From JBBKWH01 sp037968855 (GTDB taxonomy: Bacteria > Pseudomonadota > Gammaproteobacteria > Pseudomonadales > Moraxellaceae): a DNA stretch of 7,373 bases. The position numbers and the translations under genes were made by a program. The DNA lies in the NCBI GenBank assembly GCA_037968855.1, contig JBBKWH010000085.1, positions 1 to 7,373 on the forward strand, given 5' to 3'. The notes beneath the pieces are model-generated. The model ran no database searches. It saw nothing but the letters and a program-made list of their open reading frames with translations, and was not told the origin of the DNA. This document shows positions 5,590 through 7,373 of this stretch, piece after piece. Each line of letters opens with the position of its first letter. Position 1 is the stretch's first letter.

Positions 5590-6459
5590 ATGGCAGTGGC
5601 ACAGATTGATCATTTTTTTGATGCACAGACCGAAACCTTTAGCTATGTCGTGCATGCCGGTGCAGGGACAGCATGCGCTATTATAGATTCAGTGCTCAAT
5701 TATGACGCGCAATCCGGACGAACAAGCACACAATCAGCCGATGAGCTGATTGCTCACATCCAGTCACTTCAGTTAAGTGTGCAATGGATTTTAGAGACTC
5801 ATGCGCATGCTGATCATATGTCTGCCGCACATTATTTGCGCAATACAGTCGGTGGACAAATTGCCATGGGTCGTGCGATCTCAACCGTGCAAGCGGTATT
5901 TAAAGGCTTATTCCATTTAGGCGATGAGTTTGTGGCCGATGGTCGACAGTTTGACCATCTGTTTGATGATCAAGCGCATTTTATGATTGGTGATCTACAC
6001 GCCACCGCATTGCATGTTGAGGGGCATACCCCAGCCGATATGGCCTATCAGATTGCCGATGCGGTGTTTGTGGGAGATACCTTGTTTATGCCAGATGTCG
6101 GAACCGCGCGTTGTGACTTCCCTGGTGGCGATGCACGGGCATTGTATGGTTCGATTCGTCGTTTGTTGCAACTGCCTGAGCAGACCCGTCTGCTGTTGTG
6201 CCACGACTATCCACCCAAAGGCCGTGAGCATCAATACCAGACGACTGTTGCCGCACAGCGTGCCAGCAATATCCATATGCATGATGGTGTCACCGAAGAT
6301 GAGTTTGTTGCCATGCGTCAGCAACGTGATGCAACTTTAGCCGTGCCTCGTCTAATGTTGCCGTCCATTCAGGTCAATATTAGGGCGGGTCAACTGCCTC
6401 CAACCGAGTCTAACGGCGTGTCGTATTTAAAGATCCCGCTGAATTTGATGTCAGTCTGA
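5590..6459 (+). CDS. ETHE1-like persulfide dioxygenase (MBL fold; stand-alone C-terminal half of Blh)
   Basis: This 289-residue cytoplasmic enzyme probably oxidises glutathione persulfide with O2 to sulfite and glutathione, using a mononuclear iron. The metallo-beta-lactamase signature THAHADH gives His71, His73, Asp75 and His76. EGHTPADM supplies His146, and VFVGDTLFMPD supplies Asp163. By alignment with human ETHE1 (His79, His135, Asp154), the iron ligands are His71, His146 and Asp163. GTARCDFPGGDA (171-182) is typical of the Blh/persulfide dioxygenase subgroup, and CHDYPPKGR follows. The C-terminal part (about 225-289) with the LPSIQVN and NGVSYLKIPLN stretches also matches Blh proteins as I remember them. 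The start is supported by GAGGA 7 bases upstream. It lacks the DUF442 domain fused in Xylella/Agrobacterium Blh; that domain is encoded separately at 2171-2506. Probable control is by BigR through the shared intergenic region. Confidence 0.93.
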   Translation: MAVAQIDHFFDAQTETFSYVVHAGAGTACAIIDSVLNYDAQSGRTSTQSADELIAHIQSLQLSVQWILETHAHADHMSAAHYLRNTVGGQIAMGRAISTVQAVFKGLFHLGDEFVADGRQFDHLFDDQAHFMIGDLHATALHVEGHTPADMAYQIADAVFVGDTLFMPDVGTARCDFPGGDARALYGSIRRLLQLPEQTRLLLCHDYPPKGREHQYQTTVAAQRASNIHMHDGVTEDEFVAMRQQRDATLAVPRLMLPSIQVNIRAGQLPPTESNGVSYLKIPLNLMSV

Positions 6460-6579
6460 CAACGCACTGGGTGCAGGATTTGTCATGATCTGACGAATAA
6501 TTGGTCTACAAAAGTCAACGCGCCTAGCGTGGATTTCTGGCATGATTTGCAGCAATTAGGCAGGTCAGGACTGATTCAA

Positions 6580-7373
6580 ATGGCGTCGTATAGCGTAGAA
6601 CCTTTGTTTTTAAAAAGTCATGACGACACCTTGGGGGCTGATTATTACCGGCCCAACAAAGGTCGCAAAGTGCCTGTGATTATTATGGCGCATGGCTTTG
6701 GTGCGGAGCGTAAGTTTGGCTTGCCCACGTTTGCCGAAGCCTTTGCCGCGGCAGGTTATGCGGTGGTGTTATTTGATTATCGTGGCTTTGGTGGCTCGAC
6801 GGGCAAGCCGCGTGAGTTGGTTTCGCCAAGCCATCATTTAGAGGATTGGCGCGCGGTGTTGGCGCAAGTCAAAAAACGCAAAGATATTGATCAGCGCAAA
6901 ATTGTACTGTGGGGCACCTCGTTTAGTGGTGGTCACGTCATGGTCACTGCCGCCCGCGAAAAAGGTATCCGTGCGATCATTACCCAAGTGCCGCATGTCG
7001 ATGGTTTGGCCAGTGCCTTGCTGTATCCCAAGCATTTATTTCCGCAGGCCATGCTGCTGGCAGCCAAAGACTTTGCAGGCTCCAAGCTGGGCCGTGATCC
7101 AATTCGTGTGCCCGTGGTCGCAACCAGTGGGGTACGGTGTTTGGCGGCGCAAGACTGCTACCAAGACTTTATGAGCATGGTACAGGCCGGATCGACGTGG
7201 AGTGGGCAAGTTCCTGCACGGATTTTATTGACCTTAAGTCAGTACCGTCCGATTAAAGAAGCCCACAAGATCAAATGCCCTGCCTTAGTGATTGCGGCTA
7301 TTCAGGATAATTTGATCCCGATTGATTCGACGCGGATTACCGCACGCAAAATTAAGCAAGTGCAGTATGTCGA
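6580..7373 (+). CDS. Alpha/beta hydrolase, 3' end outside the window
   Basis: An open frame of 264 full codons runs from the ATG at 6580 off the right edge without a stop. It has the alpha/beta-hydrolase layout: an oxyanion-hole His-Gly-Phe at 38-40 (IIMAHGFGAE), FDYRGFGGSTG, a nucleophile elbow WGTSFSGGH with Ser114 as likely nucleophile, and an acid candidate Asp243 in VIAAIQDNLIP. The catalytic histidine would lie beyond the window. The elbow is G-x-S-x-S-G rather than the textbook G-x-S-x-G. No signal peptide is seen, so it is probably cytoplasmic. AGGA at 6567-6570, 9 bases upstream, supports this ATG; an in-frame GTG at 6529 is less likely. The substrate is unknown; esterase, peptidase or thioesterase activity are all possible. 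It lies 120 bases after the dioxygenase gene on the same strand, with neither a clear terminator nor a clear promoter between, so cotranscription is possible. Confidence 0.85.
   Translation, partial: MASYSVEPLFLKSHDDTLGADYYRPNKGRKVPVIIMAHGFGAERKFGLPTFAEAFAAAGYAVVLFDYRGFGGSTGKPRELVSPSHHLEDWRAVLAQVKKRKDIDQRKIVLWGTSFSGGHVMVTAAREKGIRAIITQVPHVDGLASALLYPKHLFPQAMLLAAKDFAGSKLGRDPIRVPVVATSGVRCLAAQDCYQDFMSMVQAGSTWSGQVPARILLTLSQYRPIKEAHKIKCPALVIAAIQDNLIPIDSTRITARKIKQVQYV

Noticed and set aside
6460..6579. Hairpin-like segments (GCAC-TGG-GTGC and GTCA-TGATC-TGAC) and TTGTCA at 6480-6485 as a terminator or promoter for the hydrolase
   Set aside because: Stems of 4 bp without a T tract are not terminators, and no -10 box lies at proper distance from TTGTCA.
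6887..7174. 95-codon plus-strand frame in a second register within the hydrolase
   Set aside because: The hydrolase frame is open throughout and carries the conserved motifs; this is a shadow frame.

Overview
This window looks like a chromosomal piece from a gammaproteobacterium. The gene families and their order most resemble Moraxellaceae and related Pseudomonadales (Acinetobacter-like). That placement is an inference from protein resemblance and gene order, not from a database search. Base composition is moderate, with AT-rich promoter regions.

Layout from left to right. Positions 1-54 hold the first 18 codons of a minus-strand gene that looks like the N-terminus of an IS1-like transposase, cut by the window edge. 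mscL (197-640, +) encodes the large mechanosensitive channel. It converges on a small exported hypothetical protein (705-1112, -), and the two share a strong bidirectional terminator (665-695). mutM (1195-2013, -) encodes the DNA glycosylase that removes 8-oxoguanine.

The centre of the window (2171-6459) is a reactive-sulfur (H2S/persulfide) module. A minus-strand operon reads bigR (ArsR-type persulfide sensor), pmpA and pmpB (two half-size YeeE/YedE membrane proteins), a SulP anion transporter with a STAS domain, and a DUF442 sulfurtransferase/phosphatase-like protein. The junctions are a TAATG overlap, a 1-base gap, a 0-base gap and a 14-base gap, so expression is probably coupled. Divergent from bigR is an ETHE1-like metallo-beta-lactamase-fold persulfide dioxygenase (5590-6459, +). 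The intergenic region carries back-to-back sigma70-like promoters whose -35 boxes overlap almost completely, plus an inverted repeat that is a good candidate BigR operator.

The likely logic is as follows. BigR represses both arms until persulfides oxidise its cysteine pair (Cys44/Cys110). The derepressed genes then move sulfur species across the membrane (PmpA/PmpB), transfer sulfane sulfur (DUF442 protein), oxidise glutathione persulfide to sulfite (ETHE1-like enzyme) and move an oxyanion product (SulP). Regulator, enzymes and PmpAB match the BigR/Blh systems known from Xylella, Agrobacterium and Acinetobacter. The less ordinary points are that the two halves normally fused in Blh are separate genes on opposite arms, and that a full-length SulP transporter is embedded in the operon. 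I see no wholly new system.

The right end (6580-7373, +) holds an alpha/beta hydrolase cut by the window edge before its catalytic histidine. No tRNA, rRNA, CRISPR array or complete mobile element is visible, and no stretch over 300 bases lacks a gene.
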